Origin: Plantactinospora sp. BC1
GTDB taxonomy: Bacteria; Actinomycetota; Actinomycetes; Mycobacteriales; Micromonosporaceae
DNA length: 64,000 bases
Direction of reading: 5' to 3'
Assembly (NCBI RefSeq): GCF_003030345.1
Contig: NZ_CP028158.1
Coordinates: forward strand, 5,394,001 to 5,458,000
Below are positions 43,011 through 51,144 of this stretch, piece by piece. The first letter of the stretch is position 1. Each line of letters begins with the position of its first letter. The notes beneath the pieces are model-generated. The model searched no databases. It was given only the letters and a program-made list of their open reading frames with translations, and was not told where the DNA came from. Both the position numbers and the translations under genes were made by a program.

Positions 43011-43181
43011 ATGCAGTCCAGCATCGCGGAGACCGCGTCGCGCCTCGCCGAGCTGCCGCAGCACCTGCTCGCCGCCGAGGAGACGAGCTGGTTCGACATC
43101 CCCGGCGTCAAGATCGTGGGCGCCATCCTCGGCACCGTGCTGCTGCTCGCCGCGCTGCGCTCGATGTTCGGCCGCCGGTGA
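43011..43181 (+). CDS. Small single-span membrane protein
   Basis: A 56-residue protein: amphipathic N-terminus 'SSIAETASRLAELPQHLL', a polar 'EETSWFDIPG', then one membrane helix ('KIVGAILGTVLLLAALRSMF') ending 'GRR'. The ATG at 43011 is chosen (GAGAG upstream). Function unknown. The stop codon begins a run of tandem repeats. Confidence 0.65.
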   Translation: MQSSIAETASRLAELPQHLLAAEETSWFDIPGVKIVGAILGTVLLLAALRSMFGRR

Positions 43182-43320
43182 GCCGATCTCGGGCCACCGG
43201 TCAGCCGGACCTCACGCCACCGGTGAGCCGGACCTCACGCCACCGGTGAGCCGGATCTTTCGCGGCCGGTGAGCCGGACTTTCGCGGCCGGTGAGCCGGA
43301 TCTTTCGCGGCCGGTAGCGC
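43171..43320. repeat. 22-24-bp tandem repeat starting at the stop of the small membrane protein
   Basis: Six to seven units of GCC-GCCGGTGAGCCGGA followed by CCTCAC or TCTTTCGC run to about 43320. The first unit contains the last arginine codons and TGA of the gene ending at 43181. This fills most of the gap before the helicase gene. Confidence 0.8.
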
Positions 43321-43392
43321 AGCCGGCCGCCGGGCAGGCCGGGTAGCGGCCACCGTTTCAGGCAGGTGCCCCCGGGGTACCTCCGGCGACCG

Positions 43393-45087
43393 ATGAAGCT
43401 GCCACCCCTGAACGCCACCCGGCTCCGCCGTGCCGCCCGGCACCGGTTCGGCTGGCGATCGTTGCGCCCCGACCAGCTCACGGCGATGCGTGCGGTGATG
43501 CGCCGCCGGGACGCTCTCGTCGTACTCCCGACCGGGGCCGGAAAATCGGCCGTCTACCAGGTACCGGCGACGCTGCTCACCGGGCCGACGGTGGTGATCT
43601 CGCCCCTGCTGGCCCTCCAGCAGGACCAGATCGCCGCGCTCAACGACCGTGGCCAGCCGGAGCTGCGGGCGGTGCGGATCAGTTCGGCGGAGACCGCCGC
43701 ACAGCAGGCCGCCGCGCTGGAGGAGGTCCGGACCGGCAAGGCCCGATTCCTCTTCACCACCCCCGAACAGCTCAGCAACCCGGATCGGCTCGCCGAGGTA
43801 CGCGCGCTGCGCCCGGCCCTGGTCGCGGTCGACGAGGCACACTGCATCTCCGCCTGGGGACACGACTTCCGCCCCGACTACCTGGCGCTGGGACACCTGA
43901 TCCGGGAGCTGGGCCGCCCGCCGGTGGTCGCGCTGACCGCCACCGCCTCCCCGCCGGTCCGGGACGACATCATCGACCGGCTCGGCCTGCACAAGCCCCG
44001 GGTGGTGGTCTCCGGGCTGGACCGGGCCAACCTCTTCCTGGAGGTGGCGAACTGCGCCACCGAGGACTACCGGTGGCGGCGGCTGCTCGCGCTGCTCCGT
44101 GCCGAGTCCCGTCCCGGGATCGTCTACGTGCCGACCCGGCGGGCCGCCGAGGAGCTGGCCGAGCGGCTGACCGAGGCCGACTTCCCGGCGAAGTACTACC
44201 ACGGCGGGATGCCGGCCGGCGCCCGCGAGGAACTGCACGAGGACTTCCTCGCCGACCGGGTACCGATCATGGTCGCCACGTCGGCGTTCGGGATGGGCAT
44301 CGACAAGCCCAACATCCGCTGGGTGGCGCACATGGCACTGCCGGACGCGCCGGACAGCTATCTCCAGGAGATCGGCCGGGCCGGTCGGGACAACGAACCG
44401 GCCCGCGCGCTGCTGCTCTGGCGGGCCGAGGACGTCGGTCTGCGCCGCTACTTCACCGGCGGCGCCCCGGACTCCGACGAGCTGCGCGACCTCGCCGCGC
44501 TGCTGCGGGACGGACCAACCACCCGGACCGCGCTGCGCGAACGGACCGGTCTCGGCGCCCGCAAGCTCGGCCAACTCCTCGCCCTGCTGGAGCAGGTCGG
44601 TGCCGCCGACACCCGACCGGACAACCGGCTCGGCAGCCCCCGCTACGCCCCGAAGCCCGTCGACGCGGCCAGCGCCGCACTCGCCGAGGCGGAACGGCAG
44701 CAGACGGTGCAGCGGTCGCGTACCGACATGATGCGGGCCTTCGCCGAGACCCGGAGCTGCCGGGGGCAGTTCCTGCTGGCGTACTTCGGTGAGCGGCTAC
44801 CGAAACCCTGCGGGCACTGCGACAACTGCCACGCCGGGTTGCCCGAGACCACACCGGCCGGCAGCGCCGCGACTGCGGGCGGTCGCGGCCGGCAGGGCGG
44901 GCGGGGCGCCAAGACCGAAGAGCCCTTTCCGGTACACAGTGCGGTCCGGCACACCGAGTGGGGCTCGGGGATGGTGCTCAGCTACGAGGAGGACCGGATG
45001 ACCGTGCTCTTCGACGAGGTGGGCTACAAGACGCTCTCGGTACCGGTGGTCAGCGAGCAGGGTCTGCTGGAGCCGGCCGACGACTGA
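43393..45087 (+). CDS. RecQ family ATP-dependent DNA helicase
   Basis: A 564-residue superfamily 2 helicase. Walker A 'LPTGAGKS' (K51), DEAH at 147-150, 'LTATASP' (motif III) and 'GMGIDKPNIRWVAH' ... 'QEIGRAGRDN' (motifs V/VI) are intact. A RecQ zinc-binding region follows ('RSCRGQFLLAYFGERLPKPC' then 'GHCDNC'). There is no HRDC domain; instead, after a Gly/Ala linker, the tail 'VRHTEWGSGMVLSYEEDRMT' forms a small beta-domain. Role: unwinding DNA in recombination or repair. The start could also be the in-frame GTG at 43366; no clear SD decides. Confidence 0.92.
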   Translation: MKLPPLNATRLRRAARHRFGWRSLRPDQLTAMRAVMRRRDALVVLPTGAGKSAVYQVPATLLTGPTVVISPLLALQQDQIAALNDRGQPELRAVRISSAETAAQQAAALEEVRTGKARFLFTTPEQLSNPDRLAEVRALRPALVAVDEAHCISAWGHDFRPDYLALGHLIRELGRPPVVALTATASPPVRDDIIDRLGLHKPRVVVSGLDRANLFLEVANCATEDYRWRRLLALLRAESRPGIVYVPTRRAAEELAERLTEADFPAKYYHGGMPAGAREELHEDFLADRVPIMVATSAFGMGIDKPNIRWVAHMALPDAPDSYLQEIGRAGRDNEPARALLLWRAEDVGLRRYFTGGAPDSDELRDLAALLRDGPTTRTALRERTGLGARKLGQLLALLEQVGAADTRPDNRLGSPRYAPKPVDAASAALAEAERQQTVQRSRTDMMRAFAETRSCRGQFLLAYFGERLPKPCGHCDNCHAGLPETTPAGSAATAGGRGRQGGRGAKTEEPFPVHSAVRHTEWGSGMVLSYEEDRMTVLFDEVGYKTLSVPVVSEQGLLEPADD

Positions 45088-45220
45088 TCCACGGCGCCCC
45101 GGGGTACGGCTACAGGAGCGCCGCCGGAACACCGACCGCTCCGTACGGCGATTCGGTTTGCCCTCGGCCACGGCGTGCCGTGGAATGTGATGGTTTGTTC
45201 TGGAGTGGAGGGAGGTTGCC

Positions 45221-45727
45221 GTGACCGAGCAACCGCTATACGCGAGTGAGTTCGGATTCTCCGACGACGAGTGGGGACTGCTCGTCGGCCTGCCGCAGTC
45301 GGTGCTGACCGCGGCCAGCGCGGCGGAGTCGGACGGCGGCCGCCGGACCCGGTCGGAGAACGCCGCCGGGCTGGAGAGCATCGCCGCCGGACGGGAGTCG
45401 GCCAGCCCACTGGTCGCCGCCGTCGCCGGAGAGCTGATCACCCGGATCGGCGACCCGGAGGTGGGCGAGGAACTGCCGGTGATCGAGCCGGACGACCCGA
45501 AGGCGATGATCGCCGACGTGCTGAGCCGGGCGCAGAGCGCCTCGAAGCTGCTCGCCGGCAGGGTCTCCGAGGGCGATGCCGGTGCGTACCGGCACTGGCT
45601 GCTGACCATCGCCGAGCAGGTGGTGACCGCCGCGTCGACCGGCGGGGTACTCGGCCTCGGCGGCGACGAGGTGACCGAGAAGGAGCGGCGGTTCCGGGAC
45701 GAACTGTCGCACGTACTCAACGACTGA
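45221..45727 (+). CDS. Conserved hypothetical protein
   Basis: A 168-residue acidic, helical, soluble protein. 'DEWGLLVGLPQSVLTAASAAE' and 'WLLTIAEQVVTAASTGGVLG' look like two related helical repeats; the end 'ERRFRDELSHVLND' is amphipathic. I recognise no enzyme motif. The GTG start has a strong GGAGGGAGG. It stands alone between the helicase and a terminator. Confidence 0.75.
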   Translation: MTEQPLYASEFGFSDDEWGLLVGLPQSVLTAASAAESDGGRRTRSENAAGLESIAAGRESASPLVAAVAGELITRIGDPEVGEELPVIEPDDPKAMIADVLSRAQSASKLLAGRVSEGDAGAYRHWLLTIAEQVVTAASTGGVLGLGGDEVTEKERRFRDELSHVLND

Positions 45728-45759
45728 GCGCCGGACACGACAGCGCCGGACACGACACA

Positions 45760-45791
45760 GCGCCCCCGCAACCGACCCGGTGCGGGGGCGC
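45760..45791. terminator. Terminator after the 168-residue hypothetical gene
   Basis: Perfect 10-base arms GCGCCCCCGC / GCGGGGGCGC around a 12-base loop, 33 bases past the stop. Between stop and hairpin the 15-mer GCGCCGGACACGACA occurs twice in tandem. Confidence 0.7.
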
Positions 45792-45872
45792 GCTGCCCCC
45801 ACCCGTCCAGGGCCGTAGCCGTAACGAGCGCCGTGGGCGCCGTGCCCGGCAGACCGAGCGGGCGTGACCCGC

Positions 45873-45933
45873 GCTCACCTGTACGTCAGAGGCGTTATGA
45901 AGCAGCGGTAGCGCCCACCAGGTACAGGTGAGC
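45873..45933. other. Long-loop perfect inverted repeat
   Basis: GCTCACCTGTAC (45873-45884) and GTACAGGTGAGC (45922-45933) are perfect 12-base arms 37 bases apart, with an inner GGCG/CGCC pairing. It lies in non-coding DNA between two convergent genes. It could be a structured RNA end, a terminator for the heptose/topoisomerase operon, or paired protein sites. Confidence 0.4.
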
Positions 45934-45949
45934 GACTCTGCCCGCGCCG

Positions 45950-46025
45950 CACGCCGGGCGCTGGCGCTGGACGCTGGACGCCGGGCGCCGGGCGCTGCGC
46001 GCCGGGCGCTGCGCGCTGGGCGCGA
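45950..46025. repeat. Short imperfect GC-rich tandem repeat after topoisomerase IB
   Basis: Variants of GCGCCGGGCGCTG and GCTGGACGC repeat with a 9-14 base spacing, ending directly at the topoisomerase stop codon (minus strand). Confidence 0.55.
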
Positions 46026-47006
46026 TCAGCGGGCCAGCAGGGCCAGGACGGCGCGTTCGGCGTCGGCGTCGGTGCTCTCCGGGCCCACCTCGGCGACCGT
46101 CCCGTTCTGGTAGAGGTCGATCAGCCGGGGGTCCACATAGGATGCCCGGGCCACCGCCGGGGTGTTGCCGAGCCGGCCGGAGACCCGACGCATCGCCTCG
46201 GCGATCACCCGACGGCGGGCCGTCACCGACCGCTGCGGCCCCGCCTCGGCGAGCGCCCGGGACGCCCAGAGCGTCGCGTGCCAGGTGCGGAAGTCCTTCG
46301 CCGTCATCTCGCCCCCGCTGGCCGTCCGCAGGTAGTCGTTCACCTCGTCGCTGCGCACGTCCCGCCAGCTCCGGCCGTCCCAGTAGCCGAATAGCCGCTG
46401 GGCGGCACGCCGCCGTCGACGCAGTTCCCGCAGCACCCGGCACGCCTCGGTGTCGTCGACCCGGCACACCTGGTCGATGCCGCCCTTGGCCGGAAACTCG
46501 AAGACCACCGCGCCGTGCCGGGTACGGGTGTGCTCCGGCCGGAGCGTGGCGACCCCGAACGTCGGGTCGTCGCCGGCCGCGTACTGGTCGCTGCCGATCC
46601 GGAAGGTGCCCATGTCGAGCAGCCGGGCCACGGTCGCCAACACCCGGGGCCGGCGCAGGCCCCGCCCGGCCAGGTCGGCGCAGACCTGTTCCCGCAACAC
46701 CGGCAGCCGGCCGGCGACCTCCAGTACGTGGTCGAACTTCGCCTGGTCCCGCCGGGCCCGCCAGGTCGGGTGGTAGAGGTACTGGCGGCGTCCGGCCGCG
46801 TCCGTGCCGACCGCCTGGATGTGCCCGGCCGGATGCGGGCAGATCCAGACGTCCTTCCAGGCGGGCGGGATCACGAGTTCGCGGAGTCGGGTCAGCTCGT
46901 CCCGGTCCCGGATCGGCCGCCCCTGCGTGTCCAGGAAGACCACGCCGCGACCGTGTCGGCGCCGCCCGTACCCGGGGGCGGAGAGGTCGCTACGCCGCAA
47001 CCGCAC
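46026..47006 (-). CDS. DNA topoisomerase IB (poxvirus-type)
   Basis: A 326-residue type IB topoisomerase that relaxes supercoils through a 3'-phosphotyrosyl intermediate. The small N-domain ('LRELVIPPAWKDVWICPHPAG') and the catalytic domain ('DMGTFRIGSDQYA', 'EMTAKDFRTWHATLWA') are complete; the nucleophile is Y290 in 'RASYVDPRLIDLY'. Length is normal for bacterial relatives. Its GTG start overlaps the stop of the GT9 gene by 17 bp, so it is the last member of the heptose/glycosyltransferase operon, an odd context for a topoisomerase. Confidence 0.93.
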   Translation of the reverse strand: MRLRRSDLSAPGYGRRRHGRGVVFLDTQGRPIRDRDELTRLRELVIPPAWKDVWICPHPAGHIQAVGTDAAGRRQYLYHPTWRARRDQAKFDHVLEVAGRLPVLREQVCADLAGRGLRRPRVLATVARLLDMGTFRIGSDQYAAGDDPTFGVATLRPEHTRTRHGAVVFEFPAKGGIDQVCRVDDTEACRVLRELRRRRRAAQRLFGYWDGRSWRDVRSDEVNDYLRTASGGEMTAKDFRTWHATLWASRALAEAGPQRSVTARRRVIAEAMRRVSGRLGNTPAVARASYVDPRLIDLYQNGTVAEVGPESTDADAERAVLALLAR

Positions 47007-47952
47007 GGCTGCCCCGCCCCACCCGGTCGACCTCGCCGGCCGCGCCCAGCACCTCGTCCACCCCGATCGCGGCGAGCGCCGGATGGATCCGGGTGCCCTC
47101 GTCCGGCTGCCAGGCCCGGCCGGGACCCGCCGCCCGGTGCAGGGCCCGGTGCCAGGGCCGGTCCGGCGGCGGGCCCCAGAGCTGCGGCCGGATCGGTCCG
47201 AACAGCACCACCGACGGTGTCCGGTACGCGGTGGCCAGGTGCGCGACCCCGGTGTCCGTACTCAGCACCAGCCGGGCATGCGCGACCACGGCGGCCAGCT
47301 CGACCAGGGTGAGCCGGCCGGCGAGTACCGCCGGGTTCGGCAGTCCGGCGCCGGCCGCCACCCGCCGGGCCAGCTCCCGCTCGTCCGGTGAACCGGTCAC
47401 CACCACCCGGTGCCCGGCCCGGGTCAGCTCCCGGGCCAGCGTGCCGAACCGTTCTGCCGACCAGCGCCGCGCGCTCCCCTTGCCGCCGGGGTGCACCACG
47501 GTCACCCCGACCGGCACCCGCCGGGGCGCCGGACGGCGCAGGTCCAGGTCGTCCGGGTCGCACTCGACGCCGTACCAGTCGAGCAGCCGGCACCAGCGGC
47601 GTACCTCGTGCTCCTCCGCCCGCCAGGCGGGACCGTCGAGGTGGCCGGCCTCGGCGCAGTGGTAGCCGCAGAGCCGCTCCGGGCCGGCGGAGGCGAGCAG
47701 CCGGTGCGACTGCGGCCCCCGGCCGTGCAGGTTGACCGCCCAGTACGGTGCCGGCCCGGCCCAGTCGACCGGGTCCAGCCCGTCGGTCGGCAGGACGTTG
47801 TCCACGTCGCCGACCAGCTCCACCAGCGGGGTGAGCCAGTCCGGGGCGGCCACCGTCAGGGTGTGCTCCGGAAACGCGGCGCGCAGCCCGCGCAGCGCCG
47901 GCACCGCCGTCGCCAGATCTCCCACCCCGAGCGCCCGCAGCACCAGGATCAC
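46990..47952 (-). CDS. Glycosyltransferase family 9 (heptosyltransferase-like)
   Basis: A 320-residue GT-B enzyme of the LPS-heptosyltransferase family. The start 'VILVLRALGVGDLATAVPAL' carries the acceptor-side glycine loop, and the donor side has 'TVVHPGGKGSARRWSAERF', 'VVVTGSPDER' and 'LVLSTDTGVAHLATAYRTP', the last being the family's conserved D-T/S-G-x-x-H loop. It would transfer an ADP-heptose-type sugar. The GTG start overlaps the upstream SDR stop (GTGA). Compare the GT9 domain fused to GmhB at 53320-55098. Confidence 0.87.
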   Translation of the reverse strand: MILVLRALGVGDLATAVPALRGLRAAFPEHTLTVAAPDWLTPLVELVGDVDNVLPTDGLDPVDWAGPAPYWAVNLHGRGPQSHRLLASAGPERLCGYHCAEAGHLDGPAWRAEEHEVRRWCRLLDWYGVECDPDDLDLRRPAPRRVPVGVTVVHPGGKGSARRWSAERFGTLARELTRAGHRVVVTGSPDERELARRVAAGAGLPNPAVLAGRLTLVELAAVVAHARLVLSTDTGVAHLATAYRTPSVVLFGPIRPQLWGPPPDRPWHRALHRAAGPGRAWQPDEGTRIHPALAAIGVDEVLGAAGEVDRVGRGSRAVAA

Positions 47953-48722
47953 GGATAGGACGTTTCCCGGTCGGCGCAGACCACCATCTCCCGGATCGCG
48001 CATCCGGGCGGCTGGCGCAGGGCGAAGAGTACGGCGTCGGCGACGTGCGCCGGGTCGTTGAGTACCGCGTCGGCGCCCGGCCGGTACTGCGGGTCGCGCT
48101 CGTCGAAGAAGGCCGTACGCATCCCGCCCGGCACCAGCAGCGTGACCCCGACCGTCCCGGCCAGTTCGGCCGCGAGTGCCCGGGTGAAGCCGACCACTCC
48201 GAACTTGGCCGCGCAGTACGCGGTCGCGTCCCCGACCGCCTTGACGCCGAGGGTCGAGGCGACGGTGACCACGGTGCCGCGCGAGCGTTCCAGGTAGGGC
48301 AGGGCGGCCCGGATCACCGCCGCGGTGGCCAGCAGGTCGACCGTCACCACCCGTTCCCAGGTCTCCGCCGGTACCTCGCCGAGCCGGCCCGGTACGTCGA
48401 CTCCGGCGGCGGTGACCACCCCGGCCAGCCCGCCGGCCTGCTCGGCGAGTTCCCGGGTGGCCGCCTCGGCGGCCCGGGTGTCGGCGAGGTCGCAGTGCAG
48501 CCACGGGGTGGGGGCGACCGGCGGCTGCCGGTCGAGCACCAGCGGCCGCCCGCCGGAGTTGGCGATGGCGGCCACCACCGCCGCGCCGAGCCCGCTCGAC
48601 CCGCCGCTGACCAGCACCGCCCCGCCGAGGGCACCGGCAGCGGCGGCGGCACCGGTGGCCGACGAGACGTCACCGGGCCGGGCGGAGAGGGCGCCACCGG
48701 CCCCGTCGAGACCGCCGCTCAC
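47949..48722 (-). CDS. SDR family oxidoreductase of the glycan operon
   Basis: A 257-residue short-chain dehydrogenase with an unusually Gly/Ala-rich 30-residue N-terminal tail. The Rossmann motif is 'VSGGSSGLGAAV'; the catalytic Tyr/Lys are in 'YCAAKFGVVGF' with Ser in 'VASTLG'. The size and YxxxK spacing are of the classical type, not the extended type of ADP-heptose epimerase HldD. It may modify the activated sugar or an unrelated carbonyl. It overlaps hldE upstream and GT9 downstream by four bases each. Confidence 0.85.
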   Translation of the reverse strand: MSGGLDGAGGALSARPGDVSSATGAAAAAGALGGAVLVSGGSSGLGAAVVAAIANSGGRPLVLDRQPPVAPTPWLHCDLADTRAAEAATRELAEQAGGLAGVVTAAGVDVPGRLGEVPAETWERVVTVDLLATAAVIRAALPYLERSRGTVVTVASTLGVKAVGDATAYCAAKFGVVGFTRALAAELAGTVGVTLLVPGGMRTAFFDERDPQYRPGADAVLNDPAHVADAVLFALRQPPGCAIREMVVCADRETSYP

Positions 48723-50392
48723 CGGGTCCGTCCCACCGGTCGGCGGCCGGCCCGGGCCGCGGCGATCATCCCGGTGGTGGAGCGGCCGTCCAGATAGGGC
48801 ACCACCACGGTGTGGCCGCCCCAGCGGTGCATGATCTCGGCCTCCGGCAGGTCCGGGCCGTCGGCACCGGTGCCGTAGTCGCCGCCCTTGACCCAGATGT
48901 CCGGCCGCAGCCAGGCCAGCGCCGCGTGCGGGGTCGACTCGTCGAAGACGACCACCGCGTCCACGCAGCCGAGCGCGGCCAGCAGCCGGGCCCGGTCGGC
49001 GTGCCGGACCAGCGGCCGGTCGGGGCCCTTGAGCCCGGCGACGCTGTCGTCGGAGTTGACGCAGACCACCAGGCAGTCGCCGAGCTGGCGGGCCGCCTCC
49101 AGGGTGGCGACGTGCCCCGCGTGCAGCAGGTCGAAGCAGCCGCCGGTGGCCACCACCGTGCCGCCGGCCGCCCGGACCCGGGCGACCACCTCGCCGGCGG
49201 CCCGGGGACCGATCCGGTCGCTCCAGTCCACCGCCGTGATCGGCACGGTGTCGAGTTGCTGGGCAGCGCCGGGCCGGTTCCGCCCCACCGCACCGGTCCG
49301 GCCGACCGCGCCGGCACCGCCGCCGGGAGCCGCCGGGACCGGCCCGTCGGGTGCGGGCCGGGCGGGCGTCGGACCCGCCGTCAAACCCGCCGTCGGAGCG
49401 GTCGTCGGAGCGGTCGTCGGCCGAGGGTCGCCGGGTGCCGCGCCGGGCCCGCCGGAGGCCGGTCCCGCTCCGGTACGCGCCGTCGCGCCCCGGGCCGGAG
49501 CCGCCGGTACGGCACCCGCCACCCCGCCGTTCGCCACGTACCCGGACGCCTCCGTCACCGCCTGCTGCACCGCCTCGGAGACCAGCGCCCCGTCGGCCAG
49601 CGCCACGGTGGCGGCGGCGGCGAACCGGTCACCGGCACCGCAGGTGTCGCCGTCGGCGCAGGTCGGCGGCGGCACCACCAGCGGCGTCGACCCGGCGTGG
49701 CAGAGCAGCGCGCCCTCACCGCCCATCGTCACCACCACCGCGCCGACCCGCCAGCGCTGCCTCAGCGTCTGCGCGGACCGTGCCGCGCCGACCAGCCGGG
49801 AGCCGCCGGTCGCCACCCCGGCGAGTTCCCGGGCCTCCACCTCGTTCGGGGTGGCCAGCCGGACACCGGGTACCGCCGCAGGGCCACGCGGGTGCGGGTC
49901 CCAGACGATCGGGGCGGCGGTACCGGCCAGTGCCGTACGCAGGGCCGGCAGCCGGGCCACGCCCCGGCCGTAGTCGCTGACCAGGATCCCGGCCGCCCCG
50001 GCCAGCAGGTCGAGTACGGCCTCGCTCGGCTCGCCCGGCGGTCCGGCCGGCCCACCCCGGTCGTGCCGGAGCAGCACCCGGCCCCGGGTCCGCAGCCGGA
50101 TCTTCTCCGGCGTCGCCCCGGGCAGCGGCAGCCCGTAGACCTGCACCCCGGCGGCGGTGAGCAGGTGGCTGAGCCGGGCGCCCCCCTCGTCGTCGGCGAG
50201 CGCGGTGACCAGGGCGACCTCGTAGCCGCGCCCGACGGCGAAGAGCGCGGCCAGCCCGGCACCACCCGGCCGGTCGACGCTGTTGTTCTCGTCCAGCACC
50301 GGGACGGGCGAGTCCGGGCAGAGCCGGTTCACCACGCCCTCCACGTCCCGGTCGAGCAGCGTGTCGCCGACGACCACGATTCGCCCGGTCAC
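48719..50392 (-). CDS. hldE: HldE-like bifunctional heptose-7-P kinase / heptose-1-P adenylyltransferase
   Basis: A 557-residue fusion. Residues 1-~285 are a PfkB/ribokinase domain ('RPGGAGLAAL', catalytic D255 in 'DTCGAGDRFAAA'). Residues ~385-557 are a cytidylyltransferase-fold domain with 'GGCFDLLHAGHVATLEAARQ' (HxGH) and 'IWVKGGDYG'. Between them lies a ~90-residue Pro/Ala/Gly/Thr-rich linker absent from the E. coli enzyme. Expected reactions: phosphorylate D-glycero-D-manno-heptose 7-phosphate at C1, then, after GmhB, make ADP-heptose. It overlaps both operon neighbours by four bases. Confidence 0.87.
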   Translation of the reverse strand: MTGRIVVVGDTLLDRDVEGVVNRLCPDSPVPVLDENNSVDRPGGAGLAALFAVGRGYEVALVTALADDEGGARLSHLLTAAGVQVYGLPLPGATPEKIRLRTRGRVLLRHDRGGPAGPPGEPSEAVLDLLAGAAGILVSDYGRGVARLPALRTALAGTAAPIVWDPHPRGPAAVPGVRLATPNEVEARELAGVATGGSRLVGAARSAQTLRQRWRVGAVVVTMGGEGALLCHAGSTPLVVPPPTCADGDTCGAGDRFAAAATVALADGALVSEAVQQAVTEASGYVANGGVAGAVPAAPARGATARTGAGPASGGPGAAPGDPRPTTAPTTAPTAGLTAGPTPARPAPDGPVPAAPGGGAGAVGRTGAVGRNRPGAAQQLDTVPITAVDWSDRIGPRAAGEVVARVRAAGGTVVATGGCFDLLHAGHVATLEAARQLGDCLVVCVNSDDSVAGLKGPDRPLVRHADRARLLAALGCVDAVVVFDESTPHAALAWLRPDIWVKGGDYGTGADGPDLPEAEIMHRWGGHTVVVPYLDGRSTTGMIAAARAGRRPVGRTR

Positions 50393-51144
50393 GGCGCCTC
50401 CTCGGGCCCGGCCGGCCGGAGTGTGCCGGGCACCCGCAGCACCAGCTCGTCCTCGACCCCGGAGGGGCGTACCGGATCGGGGCTGGCCGGGCGTGCCGGA
50501 CCGGCAGCGGACGCGGCCGCCGCCCGCGCGACCGCCGGTGCCGGGCCGACATGGCTGGCCGGGCCGAACGGCACCGGCAGGTACGCGTCGACGTAGGCGC
50601 AGAGCACGTGCGCCGAGACCAGGTGGAGTTCCTGCACCACCTGGCTGTCCGGGCAGGGTACGGCGAGCACCTCGGTGCAGGCGTCGGCGAGCGGGTTCGG
50701 CGTCGGGCCGGTCAGCGCCCAGCAGCGCATCCCCAGCTCCCGGCCGGCGCGGGCCGCCCGGACCAGGTTGGCGCTGCGCCCGCTGGTGGAGAGGAGCAGC
50801 AGGACGTCGTCGGGGCGGCCGTGCGCGCGTACCTGCCGGGCGAAGACCTCGTCGAAGCCGTAGTCGTTGCCGATCGCGGTCAGCGAGGAGGTCTCGGCGC
50901 AGAGCGCGATCGCCGACAGCGGGGCCCGGTCGTCGCGCAACTTGCCGACCAGCTCGGCGGCGAGGTGCTGCGCCTCGGCGGCACTGCCCCCGTTGCCGGC
51001 GACCAGGACCCGGCCACCGCCGGCGAGCAGCCGGGCCAGCTCCTCGCCCCAGCGGGCCAGCCGGGCGGCCTCGGTCCGGTACGGCAGCAGCGCGGAGGCG
51101 AGTCCGGCCAGGTGGCTGTCCAGCACCTCCATCGACGCGGTCAT
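50389..51144 (-). CDS. gmhA: Sedoheptulose-7-phosphate isomerase-like SIS protein (GmhA-like)
   Basis: A 251-residue sugar isomerase domain protein. 'RVLVAGNGGSAAEAQHLAAEL' is the GmhA phosphate-binding signature, 'SSLTAIGNDYGFDEVFARQV' and 'LLLLSTSGRSANLV' follow, and the catalytic Glu/His region reads 'QVVQELHLVSAHVLC'. It should convert sedoheptulose 7-phosphate to heptose 7-phosphate. The last ~60 residues are an Ala/Pro-rich tail beyond the usual ~195-residue length. The ATG overlaps the glycosyltransferase stop (ATGA). Confidence 0.87.
   Translation of the reverse strand: MTASMEVLDSHLAGLASALLPYRTEAARLARWGEELARLLAGGGRVLVAGNGGSAAEAQHLAAELVGKLRDDRAPLSAIALCAETSSLTAIGNDYGFDEVFARQVRAHGRPDDVLLLLSTSGRSANLVRAARAGRELGMRCWALTGPTPNPLADACTEVLAVPCPDSQVVQELHLVSAHVLCAYVDAYLPVPFGPASHVGPAPAVARAAAASAAGPARPASPDPVRPSGVEDELVLRVPGTLRPAGPEEAP

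Noticed and set aside
47949-48722. ADP-heptose epimerase HldD
   Set aside because: The protein is a classical-size SDR with YCAAK; HldD is an extended SDR with a different N-terminal motif and length.
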